Position numbers and translations under genes: made by a program. From contig JAVSML010024246.1 in assembly GCA_038503035.1 (NCBI GenBank), positions 326,258 through 390,257 of the forward strand: a stretch of DNA of 64,000 nt. The letters run 5' to 3'. Positions 12,105 through 23,144 of this stretch are shown here, in pieces. The DNA comes from Crocodylus rhombifer (taxonomy: Eukaryota; Chordata; Crocodylia; Crocodylidae). How positions within the stretch are numbered: the stretch's first letter is position 1; every line of letters begins with the position of its first letter. Below the pieces are notes generated by a model. It was not told the DNA's origin, ran no database searches, and was given only the letters and a program-made list of their open reading frames with translations.

Positions 12105-12295
12105 TGGGAGGCAGTGCATTGCCATTGCTGGGTGAGGTCACCTGGTTCCATGTCAGTCTTCAGGATAGGGGTATGGGTTTTGCATCAAAATAAGTGATAG
12201 GAAAGGGTTCTGTAGCCTTAGGAAATTTTAAAACCACTGAAATATAACATAGGACAGTTCTAGTATTCTCCTGCATCCTAGAATTACAACACACA
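12105..12295. other. Spacer, nothing recognised
   Basis: Short unique sequence between the CR1 fragment and the next MITE. Confidence 0.5.
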
Positions 12296-12815
12296 GGGTC
12301 CGCTTACACATGCATTTGATCCAGGATCAGTTTACTCATGAGTAAACACTCCCAGGCAGGCATCTACACATGCAGGGAAGCAGGAACAGCTTTGCTGCCA
12401 GTGGCAGCAAACTGCTTCCACTTCCTGGGGCCCTGCAATGTAAGGATCTCCCAGCACTGGCCCCGCAACCATGGACCTGGCACTGGGACATAAGGAGATC
12501 CCCACCCCTGCTCCCTGATTGCAATCTTGGAGTGGAGGGGTTGGAGTTCACTGCTACTGGAGCAGGGGGACATAGTCCTTGCCCAAGTTCCAGTGGCAGA
12601 GCCCTCTCCGGCAGCAGGCAGCTCCCGGCAGCAGGGAGCAATCTCCCACCTCCTAGTGGATGGCTGACTGGGAGCAAATTTGCTCCCAGTCAGGAATTTA
12701 CATGAGTGCTACTATACTAATATAAAGTAAATTTCCTACTTGCATTTGCAGGTAGCAAATTTACTCGTGAGTAGCAAGATTTACTGCGTAGTAAGCATGT
12801 GCACATGTAAGAAAA
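12296..12815. mobile_element. ~520 bp MITE with CTTACACATG ends
   Basis: The left end GGGTCCGCTTACACATGCAT is mirrored by the right end, whose complement reads CTTACATGTGCACATGC. Subterminal blocks containing TTTACTCATGAGTAAA (left) and AATTTACTCGTGAGTAGC (right) also mirror each other. The 5' end resembles the GGGYGYNTAYACATG family of 9641 and 61069. The exact right boundary and target duplication are unclear. The interior is GC-rich and contains a perfect 28 bp palindrome. There is no coding capacity; the 111-113 codon ORFs on both strands mirror each other in GC-rich sequence. Confidence 0.6.
12665..12692. repeat. Perfect 28 bp palindrome
   Basis: The half-site TGACTGGGAGCAAA is followed directly by its exact reverse complement TTTGCTCCCAGTCA, with no spacer. 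It lies within the MITE at 12296-12815. Confidence 0.97.
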
Positions 12816-12835
12816 GTTTTGGGAACAATATCAGG

Positions 12836-14205
12836 GCCTGTATATGGATTTCATTGACTTTACTAAGGCCTTTGATTTTTATCAGTCATGAAGCCTTGTA
12901 GAAAGTACTGGCTAGATTTGGATGCCCTGAAAGGTACATCAAGGTCTTGAGGCTTCTCCGTGACCAGATGGCTTCAACCATTCTATGTAGCAGGTTGGAT
13001 ATAGCACCACTTGTCATCTGAACTGGGGTCAAGTAAGGATGTGTCATTGCCTTAACTCTGTTCTCCATTTTTTGACAGTCATCCTGGATCTCACTAAGGG
13101 CCACCTACCTTCCAGAATTGACACTGAAAATCAAATGGATGGAAGGCTTCTCAATCTGCGTCATTTTCACTCAAAGACTGAAGTGTTCAAAACAACCATC
13201 TTTGACCTTCAATATGACAATGACTGTTCCATCCTTGCACACACTGAGGAAAACCACCAGATCATACTGGATCTTTTTAGAGAAGACTGCTGAACTTTGG
13301 GCCTCTCTCAACATTGAAAAGACCAAGGTGCTCTATAGAGCTTACCCTGGGACATGAATGTGATCCCCTCCCCAAATTACCATCAAAAGAAAGACTCTGG
13401 ACATAGTTGAGCACTTCCCCAACAACAGTAGCCACCTCTCTCAGAGAGTGAACATTGAAGAGATCCAGCACGGTCTCCAATGTGTAAGCCTCCTTTGGGA
13501 AACTGCTTTGGTGTGTCTTTATTTATTGTCATCCACAGAAAGGAACCAAGATCCAGGTCTGCAATACAGTTATCATCCCCACCCTCCTCTATGGATGTGA
13601 AATATGAATAACCTACCACTGCCATCTCATAAGTCTGGAGAGGTATCACCAATGATGCCTCCATAAAATCCTCTGCATCAAATGGCAAGATTGCCCTACC
13701 AACACCAGCATTGTTGCTGAAGCCAGTGCTACCAACATTGAGTCAGTGATCCACAAGGACCAGCTTGGCTAGACTGGATGTTATGTGTGGAGACCTGACT
13801 CTTAACTTCCAAAACATGTGCTCTACTTCCAGCTTAATAACGGCCTGAGATCTCATGGTGGCCAGAGGAAATGCTATAAGCACACATTGAAGGCATACCT
13901 CAAGAAAACGGGTGCTGACATCAAGAGTTGGGAGGAGCTGGCTGCCAACTGACTTTAATGGCACTGCAACCTTAACCAAGCAGTAGCCCATTTCAAGGTA
14001 AAGCACCTTTTCTTCGAAGCAGAGAAGAAAGAGTGGGGGTAGGAAAAGGAAAGGAGCCCTAACCTGCTCTTCCCTGTGGAAGGACCTGTAACTTCTGCAG
14101 ATAAAGCTGTGATTCAAGGACTGGGCCCTTAAGTCACCTCAAGACCCATCAATGAACCATGGTAGTGATCATCCTTGAATCAAGTGATTGCCACCGACAA
14201 AACAC
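12836..14205 (+). pseudogene. Decayed non-CR1 LINE reverse transcriptase (RTE-like)
   Basis: The plus strand encodes, across several frameshifts and stops, a recognisable reverse transcriptase: YMDFIDFTKAFD (motif A) at about 12840, GRLLNLRHFHSKTEVFKTTI then LQYDNDCSILAHTEE (motif C, with the usual YADD changed to YDND) at about 13140-13255, IIPTLLYGCE at about 13573, IKWQD near 13675, and GLRSHGGQRK then LKAYLKKTGADIKSWEELAA at about 13845-13950. This C-terminal order is typical of LINEs whose endonuclease is annotated as craniofacial-development-protein-2-like, a group often assigned to RTE-type elements; the class call is from memory. The 5' half with the endonuclease is missing, and the copy starts just after the MITE. 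It is long dead. Confidence 0.78.
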
Positions 14206-14479
14206 GAGCACAGTTGCAGAAGTAATAATCCACAACGGTGCCTCTGTTTCTGTGATGACTAGTGAGGCTCTGTTGTATTCCCTAGTAGTGGCATGCAGAA
14301 CCTTGCTATGTTTCCCTTATAACTGGGCTCACAGTACAGCAGGCTGACAGTTAACATTGCTGTGGCTTGGACTTCTGCGAGGCCTGTAGGTTTCTGGACT
14401 TTTTTTTCATTTAAGGCTTTCAGGCTTACAGCCTCAGTCACTCTCCTGCTGCTTTATCTGGATCCAGCACACAAGCAAC
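14206..14479. other. Unique DNA, nothing recognised
   Basis: No gene is seen. Short ORFs on both strands have no motif. Confidence 0.45.
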
Positions 14480-14533
14480 CCCCTGGTTAGAATCCAGTCT
14501 GGGATGCAGGGTGAGTTTAACAGCCATGGCTTA

Positions 14534-15104
14534 GGGTGTGTCTACACAGAATAGTGATTCTCAGCCAGGGTGCTGTGGCAACCTAAGGTGCCATGAGATT
14601 ATTTTCAGGGTGCTCCATAGTACTGTTGTGTGTGCAACAATGCACACACAATTCACAAGATAAAGCCAGAGGTTTCAAATGTAAAAACTATTTTGATCTG
14701 CTGTCATCTTTCTGAGTTCTTTGCAACAGAAGAATGGTTCTATTATTTTTCTGTAGTCAAAAAATGAGTGAAAGCCAAGAGTTGGCATTTTCTGAGGGGT
14801 TCCTTGAGTCTAAAAACATTAAGAACTGCTGACATAGAGGGACCTTGAGCATTCAGCAACACTGCTGAGAGAAAAAAAAACCCTATCTGTTTCCTCCTGA
14901 TCTGGAAATGAGAAAGTAAGAACATCCCAGAGGATGACCCAAGCTGCACTGCTATTGAGCACATCAGAAACACAAGCCTTGAATGTGGTGCTGGTGTCAC
15001 CCTTTTACCACCTCACTTTTTTGGGGTAGACAAACATGGCATTGCAGGGCTAATTCCATTAACAGCTTGGCAGAGGTCTCTGCCACTGCAGTTTAGACAT
15101 ATCC
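14534..15104. mobile_element. TTA-flanked MITE (Harbinger-like) with nested hAT MITE
   Basis: The left end GGGTGTGTCTACACAG and the complement of the right end (GGATATGTCTAAACTGC) form terminal inverted repeats. The trinucleotide TTA flanks both sides (14531-14533 and 15105-15107). A 3 bp TTA/TAA duplication is the hallmark of PIF/Harbinger transposons. Without the nested hAT MITE (14552-14831 plus one duplicated 8-mer) the element is only about 283 bp. It has no coding capacity. Confidence 0.75.
14552..14831. mobile_element. hAT MITE, 280 bp, nested
   Basis: The left end TAGTGATTCTCAGCCAGGGT and the complement of the right end (CAGCAGTTCTTAATG) are hAT-type inverted ends. The flanks ACACAGAA (14544-14551) and ACATAGAG (14832-14839) agree at 6 of 8 positions. 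The terminus with 'GGTGCTGTGGC' recurs, inverted, at 34290-34343. It inserted close to the left end of the TTA-flanked MITE and is therefore younger than it. Confidence 0.82.
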
Positions 15105-15235
15105 TTAGTCTTTCTGAGACTCAGTTTTCCCATAAACAATGGTGGGATAATAAGTCTCCCTCTCCCATGTGGGTGTTGTGAAAATATACACAGGAAAGGC
15201 TGTGAGGCACCTGGATATTACAATAATAGGGACCA

Positions 15236-17795
15236 GATAAATACTCTAGATGGACAGTCAGTCTTAAGTTTAAGTCTTTAGGATATGACTTGTTTTTTTT
15301 ATCACACTAGAAATAATTATCTTGTAACTCACATTTCTCATCTTCAAAGTACTTTACAGGGAAACTAAACTCATACAAAAAAGCTCTACCACCTTTCTGC
15401 ACTTTAGCATATATGTCTTCTGATTTATTTAAATGTCCAGTGTTAATATGCAATCTTTTTACCTGTTCCCTATAGATGTTTTAATGTAAAGTTTTGTCAA
15501 GGGCAAAAAACATTCAAGGAAGGAATTTCTCTCTCTGCTGGCATGAGTTAAGTAAGAATGCAATTTTGAGGTGTCAAATAAACTGCAAAATTCAAGATGC
15601 CAATAACTGTACTTTTAACAGATCTTAAAATCTCACACTGCTTCCCTCATTAAAGCGAAACATGTCTTAATGCTTATTTTCAGACTTGCCTTCCCTTTCT
15701 CCTCCTCTCTGTAGCCTACTTCATTTACCTTCTCAGGTTTTCTCTGAGCTTTGAGGTGAATTTTAATCTCTCCAAGTACGAAATGCTCCATCTTAATACA
15801 ATGTTTTCTGCATAGCCCACAACATGATCAAGTTTCCCCAACACATGAATATCAAGAATGAGACATAACCTGAAAGAAGCATTTGTAAACATGACCTTGT
15901 AATTTTAACATGTTACTCAAATATTAGACCAATATAAAGGGCACACTTGTGGTTGGGCCAGCTATTTAGCTTTTCTTAATGATATTTTAGATTGCAATAT
16001 TTTTACTCTGTACTATCATATTACAGTTCTGGTATCAGAATATTTTGAGCCTGTCTTGGCTGATCAACTAAGTTATACAGTGGACCATGCTTATGATGAA
16101 GTTGAATTCTGGATTTATCAGGGTCTGCATACAGAGGTAACTTGAGCTGCGTGGACTGGATTTATAGTTATAGAGCCCTAGTAAAATCTTTAGGGGAAAA
16201 CCAGTGTGGGCTGGCCATTACTTGGGTAATGAAGCAAATTCTTTATTTTGATGTTACTGTGATCTTAAGAAAGCAGAGAATGAGGAGGAAGCTGTATGAC
16301 TTCATCTGTGTCTACAGTGCCTCTGCATTCCCTCCCTGAATGCCAAATATGGTATTTGGGAAACAGGATCAAGGGAGGAAATGCCTGACGTCAGAGAGAG
16401 AGAGGCTACATGACCGCCAGGAAATGTTGACTAGTTATAGAGTTTACAACAAGTATCCCTGGACAATGATGTGAAACAGAGCTGTCATTCAGGAACAAGG
16501 CAAGGCCCACTGAAACAAATCAGCAAAATACAACACTGTGACAGCCAGTGGGAGAATAGCAGACAGACAACCTCCCCCAAAAAGTCATTATAGAAGAAAA
16601 GTATATCAAACCCCTCTGATCCTTTTTTTGCTTTTTCCATGTCACAACATAGGAAGAGAAAGACACACACACACATACCTTTGACTGATATTCACTGTGG
16701 TGTTGCTAGTTCCATTCTCCCAACCCATTTTCTTTTCAAAGCCTGACTATCCTCCAGAAAGAAATAGGCACATCCCTTACTTAGGCCTAAGTAATTTGGA
16801 TTACGAGAGTGTGGCTATAGTGTAACTGTGTTTTGGTGTGTAAAATGCAATTCCAATGATAAAGCTTGATCCCACAACTTACAGATAGGCATAAAAATGC
16901 TGGATTTAGTCCTCAGTGGAGGTAGTATGTGGTGAGTAGGATTGTTTCATTCTGACATGGATGCCCAAATGGGCGGAATTTGATCCCCTAAACAAACCTG
17001 TACAACAGACAAAAGTCACGCTTGAAGTCACGCTTTTGAACCCACAGCATGACATCTCCATTTCTCAGCAACTGTACCGCAGACTGCAATTACGGTGCTT
17101 TGCAGCACTACATGCAGGTTTAAAGCAGAGTAGAGTGGCACCAGCACTTGTATGCATGAATCAGGAATAGTTTTCAAAGCAGCAACAGCAGAAACTCATT
17201 TAAAAAAAATATCACAACCACAGCTCTTTGGAGCAGATCTTTGGAAAGTGTCTTCTATTGACATGCACACATGGGAAGTTAAGACAAGGGCACATGCCCC
17301 AATTAACATTTTGACATAATGCTGCTGCTGGGTGGGAGAGACTGAAGAAACTGGTGCCACTGTAGGCAATTCTTGCCCTTCAAAATATCTGTGCTATTGA
17401 GACTGACTGGCTTTCCAGTGCCCGCCTTCCCACAAATTGGTGTTGTTACGAGGGCAGGAGGAATCTGAGATATGTGGGGAGGACTGGAGAAGGGCTGGAA
17501 TGCAAGGATGCAGCATGCACAAGCCTATTGCTTCCACAGATTCTTTAAAAGACGCATTCATTTCTGATACAAACAAAGCAACTTCACAGCTGCACATGTA
17601 GAATGCTTGCCTTTATTTTCACTCTGGCAGTATAGTCTTAATACACAGATAAAAAAAAGGCTTGCCTCTGGAAGTGTGGATTGCATGCCATTCAACCTAC
17701 AAGTGCCAAAAGCAATGAACTATTCTTCTCCTTGAGAACCTAAGAAATAACAGATAATACGTATGCAGGAGACTAGAAGACTTTCTTGTTCTTGC
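15236..17795. other. Unique DNA, nothing recognised
   Basis: About 2.5 kb, AT-rich, without recognisable gene or transposon ends. ORFs at 16142-16339, 16485-16676, 16961-17170 and 17394-17597 carry no motifs. Confidence 0.5.
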
Positions 17796-17886
17796 TAAGG
17801 CAAGGTTCTTTGAGTAGATGTGATATCTTTTATTAGACGAGCTGACTAGTTGGAAAAAGTTGTTAGTGAGCTTTCGGGCGCAATCA
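17796..17886. repeat. 'ATATCTTTTATT' repeat with partial hammerhead-like 3' core
   Basis: It contains AAGGTTCTTTGAGTAGATGT, then GATATCTTTTATTAGACGAG, then AGTTGGAAAAAGTT, and ends AGCTTTCGGGCG. On the minus strand the last block reads CGCCCGAAAGCT, so the GAAA of a hammerhead-like core is kept, but the CUGANGA half lies beyond the truncation. It is the same family as the copies at 52291-52348 and 57355-57512. Confidence 0.6.
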
Positions 17887-18922
17887 TGTTAACTCATGTT
17901 AGTGCACAATAAATATAGCTTGATGTTGCTCAAGAGGAAATGTGTGTTTGATCAGCAGAACAGCTTTAATTAGAAAGGCCTCCAAATTTCAAATCTGACT
18001 TGTGCTGGACTCTGAACTTCCTCAAAGTTTTTGGCATTGGCGGATTTTTAGCTTAATACAGAACTACTTTGGAATATCAGAAAACTCAAATCCTGATCTG
18101 AACTTCCACAGAGTCTGGGGAGATCCAGGGTTTGCAGTTTTGCCCCCTCTCAACTTTTAACTTGTAGGTCATCTGCAGTATGTTATCCTTTCCTCCCCAG
18201 ATAATAAAATTGTTTAAAAGACACCAAAGGTTGAGAGTGAGTGATTTTTCATTGGAGTCCAGCCAGCCTGCCATAGCAATACTGTGCTTGTTTGGGAATT
18301 TGCAAGATGCTTTTGAATGAGCCCTTAAGGATAAAATCAATTTGGTGTTTTCAGTGTGTAGGAGGGTTGTCCTGCTGCTGTGAGACAGATGTCAGGAGGC
18401 TCATTACAGTAAGGTTTTTATTTTCTGTGGACCTTGACAAGTCCATGGCAGGAAGTTTGTATACATGTGGTAAAGTTTATACATAGATAGGGTGTGGTGG
18501 GAGAGGATGGTAAATGGAAATAGAAAGGTTGTCTTTTCTCCATGTTGAAAACTTTGCTGTTTAGGAAATAAAACACTGAAAGAAAATTGCAGATAAATTA
18601 CTCTGATTTCATTAGCATATTTCATGCTCATCTGCATTTCTTACCATGAGCTGCTGGTCTCCTCCCACTTTCCGAGCATCTTGTTCTGCAGCTCTCAGCC
18701 CTTAACCAGGTATTGGAACCCTGTCTGCCATTTTGCCACTGCAGTCCATACCTGTCTGAGTTCCCGAGCCCCTCTCCATGCACCAGCTCAAATGCGTTCC
18801 TCTGCAATACTGACTGATGCCTGCAGTCAGTAAGAGGCAAATTTATAGTTTTAAGCATTTTACAGTTTGAGGTATAGATCTCTGAAAACAGCTGTGCATG
18901 AATGGGACTTGGGAAGTATAAA
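17887..18922. other. Unique DNA, nothing recognised
   Basis: No supported gene or repeat. ORFs here (18086-18340 minus, 18628-18927 minus) have no recognisable domain. Confidence 0.5.
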
Positions 18923-20710
18923 TTCATAGATTCATAGAAGCTAGGGTCAGAAGGGACCTCAACAGATCATCGAGTCCGACCGCCTGCCTAGGCAGGAAAG
19001 AGTGCTGGGGTCAGATCACCCCAGCCAGATGACTATTCAGCCTTCTCTTGAAGATCCCCAAGGTAGAGGAGAGTACCACCTCCCTTGGAAACCCATTCCA
19101 AATTTTGGCCACCCTTACCATGAAGAAATTCTTCCTGATGTCTAGCATAAATCTTCTCTCTGTCAGTTTGTGACCATTGTTCCTTGTTACCCCAAGCGGC
19201 GCCCTGCTGAACAGAGCATCTCCGATCCCTTGCTGCATCCCCCAAATGAATCTGTAGGCAGCCACAAGATCACCTCTCAGCCTTCTCTTGCAGAGTCTGA
19301 AGAGGTCCAGGTCCCTCAGTCTCTCCTCATAGGGCTTGGCCTGTAAGCCCCTAATCATACAAGTGGCCCTCCTCTGGACTCTCTCGAGTCTATCAATATC
19401 CTTCTTGAAGTATGACGCCCAAAACTGGATGCAGTACTCCAACTGTGGTCTGACCAATGCCAAATAGAGGGGGAGTATCACCTCTTTGGTTCTATTTGTC
19501 ATGCATCTGCTGATAAAGTGCATTTAGCTTTGCTGATGAATTCGTCACACTGACAACTCATGTTCATCTTGGAGTCCACTATGACTCCAAGATCCCTTTC
19601 TGCTTCTGTGCTGCTGAGAGGGTCTTCTCAGCCAGTAGGTGTGCTGGATATTTTTGTGCCCTAGGTGCAGCACTCTGCATTTGTCCTTGTTGCACTGCAT
19701 CCTATTGAGTACCGCCCACTTTTCTAACCTGTCCAGGTTTGCCTGCAATCATTCCCTTTCCTCTGGAGTGTGCACTTCACCCCACAATTTAGTATCATCT
19801 GCAAACTTGGACAGAGTACACTTCACACCCACATCCAAGTCACTGATGAAGATATTGAAGAGTACAGGTCCAAGGACCAAACCTTATGGGACCCCGCTAC
19901 CCACATCCTTCCAGGTCAATACCCACCCATTTACCACCACTCTCAGGGTGCGACTGCTAAGTCAATTTACCACCCACCGGACTGTGTAATCTTCTAAATT
20001 GCAGCTTCTTAATTTATTTATGAGAATGGAATGGGATGATTTTAGCAAAGGCCTTGCTAAAATCCAAGAAAATGACATCCACCTCTACTCCTGCTTCTGC
20101 GTGTTTTGTGACCATGTCATAGAACGAAACCAGATTGGTCAGGTATGATCTGCCTGCTACAAATCCATGCTAGTTTCCCTGCTGTATTATTTTTCCCACT
20201 GGACTCCCACAGGTATGATCCTTCATAAACTTTTCAAAGACCTTTCCAAAGATGGAAGTGAGACTGACTGGCCTATAATTACTCAGATCCTCCTTCCTCC
20301 CCTTCTTGAAAATAGGGACCACATTGGCCCTTTTCCAGTCCTCCAGGACCTGACCCAAGTCCCATGAGCACTCAAACAGCTGTGCCAGTGGTTCTGCTAT
20401 GACACCGGCCAATTCCTTCAGTACTCGCAGATGCAGCTCATCTGGGCCTGCTGACTTGAACACATCCAGTCCATCCAAGTGACTCTGCACCAAGTCAATG
20501 TCAACAGTTGGTGGGCTGGTGTCCCTCTGATGCCCATCTAAGAACCCATTAGGAGACTTATAATGACCCCTGTTCAAGAACACTGAGGCAAAAAACTCAT
20601 TGACCAGCTCAGCCTTGTCCCCCCTGTCTGTCATTAATTGTTCCTTCTTGTTCAGTAGGGGTCCTATGCTGCCTTGGTGCCTTCCTTTTACTCCCTGGGA
20701 TGTATTGAGT
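18923..20710 (-). mobile_element. CR1 LINE, 3' ~1.8 kb, minus strand
   Basis: This is a 5'-truncated CR1 copy. The plus strand starts with the complement of the 3' tail (TTCATAGATTCATAGA) and 3' UTR (GGTCAGAAGGGACCTC). Going upstream on the minus strand: the C-terminal domain (19011-19523; [50 protein letters not shown]), then LEKWAVLNRMQCNKDKC (near 19690), the catalytic KFADDTKLW (near 19805), [14 protein letters not shown] (near 19850), FLDFSKAF (near 20055), and finally NYRPVSLTSIFGKVFEK and GPLLNKKEQLM in the 20170-20889 frame. The usual GVPQG motif reads GVP-stop-G, and several frameshifts are present. It is the only copy in the window that keeps the FADD residues intact. It is not functional. 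Confidence 0.96.
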
Positions 20711-22890
20711 AATAATAAGAAGGAAAGGAAAAAACCACCCCAAAATATGTTTAAAAAAAAAAATGTAGTGAAATTCTGTGTCCTAAATGAGCACCTGCAA
20801 AACATTTCTGCATCTTCCCCCAAAACACAGGGAAGGAGAGTCTGTACTGTCAATAGTTCGGTCCAGAAAAGAACAAAACAGCCAACCAAGGATGTCTTGT
20901 TTCAGCCATGCAAAAATCCCAACCAGCCCTTTACTTACATTTAGGTCAACCTAACCAGGTTTAGGCTAATCTAAGTGCTGATCCTTCCAGACTTTCGGGA
21001 GGTTAAATCAGGCAGAATATGGCTGGCCTGATCTAAATTAGTTCACCTGAGGAGAACTTGGATTGGGAACCGGTTAACACGATCTCCTGAACATCTTCAC
21101 AAGTCTGGATCACAGCACCAGGTCCGGGAATGCCCAACGGCTCACCCCAAGCCCTGGGGCTGCCCTCTTTCCAACTCCCAGGCCTTGACCAGGCTATTTT
21201 TAGCTCTGATCCACTCAATGCCTTGCTGAACAAGCCCCCTGGCAGACCTGCTGCTCCACCCAATCCCATCAGCCCCTCTTTGCACCCTAAGTTACTTAGA
21301 TCAGGTTCCTGGCATGGCTCCTAGGACTAGCGAAGGGATGTACAAATCACTCCCAATCTATGATAATGTTCCTTGAATTGAGCTACAAAAGTGTAGATTG
21401 GGTGTATGTAGCAAATGTCTGCATGTGCCCAAAGTTCCTTCTAAACAGGCTTATCTTTCAGTTTTCTAGCTCTTCCTCCTTTCTTGTCATTGTAATTTGA
21501 ACCCCCTGAATGGTATGATCTACTTTCATACCTCATCATCCCTTTCTGGCCTCTTAAAACAATTGAAAGGCATATCACCCCCTTAACAGGGTTTACAGCT
21601 TAAATGTGAAGCTTGTAGATCACTTTGGGGTTGAGTCAAACAGAAAATTTCCAAAAGTCAAATAGGAACATTTTAAAGAGCACAATTGGGTTTTTTTCAC
21701 AAAATTTCCATAAAATTTTTACTGTGAGTTGCAGTTTGTTAAATGTCAAGGGGTTATTTTCTTTGAGGACAAGTTGGATGGATAACTTAAAATAAGAAGA
21801 TGGCTACTTTCCTCTTTGTTATCCTCAACTAGGAACTTTTTGAAGTCCATAGGAAGTCTCCTAATGACTTCAATGCAAGTTGGATTATGCCACTAACAGC
21901 AGAGAAGAATGCTTCACCCTGTACCAAAAGTCTGAAGCCAGATAGGATTTAGGCTGTTGGACTATCAATAATTAATTTTTACCTTTATACCTCATATTAC
22001 TATAGCTTCTGACTTTTGGGACACCCCGTATATTAGAGTTACCATATATGCCATCCTTGCCAACAAAGGCTTAGGGTGGCTTTTTAACTCTACTTAACAG
22101 AGTGTCTCTGAGGACAGAAAACTGAGGAAAACTTTTCTCTTACTAAAATGTAGCGATCCTATATTTTTGCCTTCTTGCAAGTTGGAGTGCAAGCCCTGAA
22201 CTGCTGATCTAGCACCTTGCAGAGAGCTTGCAAACAGAAACTTGCAGGCAGCAACCGTTCACTCAACCCTTGTTTCTCAATGCCTCTCCAAACTGACTCA
22301 TGATACAGATGCAAGATGACCTTCAGACTCTGAGAAGTACTTCAGACCTAGAGTTGAAACCAGGATTCAAATCCACACTTTGTGTGTCTGGGTGGAAGCA
22401 GAAGCAGTATTGGCCCATCTCTGCCAAAGATCCTGGCTACCTACAGTCTCTCACCGAGAGTGTGTTGTGTTCAGTTTACTATATTAGAAAATGAAAGTAC
22501 CACAAAAGGGTGCAGAACTGGTGAAGAATCCCTGCATCAAAGCATTAAGAAGGGAGCGTGTGATAGCTAAATGGTCTTGAGGAAATAAACGTTTACAATT
22601 TCAGGACAATATGTTTGACACTGTCAAAGCCCTTGGATAGTAACATACCGTGGTGGTGTGGGGGGAGCATTAACCTATAGATACCATAGTGATAGGCACA
22701 TGAAGATAATGCAGAGGTAGTAGGCAACAGTTGATCCTTCTGGATCATGGTATATACATGAGAGGTTATCCAGACCTTCAATGCATATGCCTAAGCAGGA
22801 GTATAGGCTACCCAGACCTTCCATCCCCTCTTTAGAAGATTGGGACAGAATCCAAAGGCCAAACTGAGTCCAAACGTTCAATGCCTGGAT
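20711..22890. other. Mostly unique DNA; possible diffuse repeat at 20935-21430
   Basis: The segment 20935-21430 has a 'GGTCAACCTAACCAGGTTTA' flavour and a CT-rich GC-richer core, as in MITE interiors elsewhere in the window, but I cannot define its ends. The remainder (21430-22890) shows no gene. A short direct repeat around GGTTATCCAGACCTTCAATG and GGCTACCCAGACCTTCCATC lies at 22760-22830. Confidence 0.4.
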
Positions 22891-23060
22891 GCGTAAGCAC
22901 CACATGGTGGGGGGGGGCCATGCCCCCCCCCAAGATTGGCCACCATCAGCTTCTGCAGGCAGTTGCCACCAACAAAGCCACCAGCAGCTGTGGGCATCCC
23001 CGCTCGCTGCCATGGTGCCCCCCTCCCCAGTTGTGGGAGGCACTAGTCATTCATGCTTGG
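22891..23060. repeat. GC-rich interspersed repeat (copy 1)
   Basis: It begins around GTAAGCACCACATGGTGG and contains a G9/C9 hairpin, then AAGATTGGCCACC, GCCACCAGCAGC and GAGCGGGGATG on one strand or the other. Related vocabulary (CACCAGCAG, a long G run next to a CATG, GGCCAATCTTGGGGC on the opposite strand) appears at 31880-32120 and 60690-61040. The element type is unknown. Both strands are open for 60-120 codons without any domain. Confidence 0.5.
22909..22931. repeat. Perfect G9C/GC9 hairpin
   Basis: Nine G plus C (22909-22918), a three-base loop CAT, then G plus nine C (22922-22931) form an exact 10 bp stem. Confidence 0.95.
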
Positions 23061-23074
23061 ATGGCTGTAGTTCT

Positions 23075-23144
23075 GTGCATGTCCAGTAATCAAACCCAGG
23101 TCTCCCACCTGGCAGACATGGATACTACCACTGAACCACAATAG
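23075..23144 (-). repeat. tRNA-Gly-like SINE head or tRNA pseudogene
   Basis: On the minus strand it reads TGGTTCAGTGGTAGTAT (D-arm and A box almost as in tRNA-Gly), then TCTGCCAGG, then GACCTGGGTTTGATTACTGG (T-arm with B box GGTTTGATTAC). The acceptor stem is not complementary and the anticodon stem is mismatched, so it cannot be a working tRNA. No CCA or pol III terminator pattern stands out. It is either a decayed tRNA-Gly pseudogene or the head of a tRNA-derived SINE. Confidence 0.7.

Larger units (their letters stand above)
14480..15235 (+). repeat. MIR-type SINE split by nested MITEs
   Basis: The left part ends in GCCATGGCTTA at 14533 and the right part resumes at 15105 with TTAGTCTTTCTGAGACTCAG, then TTTTCCCATAAACAATGG, GGGTGTTGTGAAAAT and GTGAGGCACCTGGATA. 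Joined across the insertion, this follows the order of MIR ('cacttaatctctctgagcctcagttttcccat'). The MITE therefore landed in the TTA of a pre-existing SINE. The left boundary is approximate. Confidence 0.68.

Noticed and set aside
13743..14117. Minus-strand ORF of 124 codons
   Set aside because: Antisense shadow of the RTE-like reverse transcriptase remnant.
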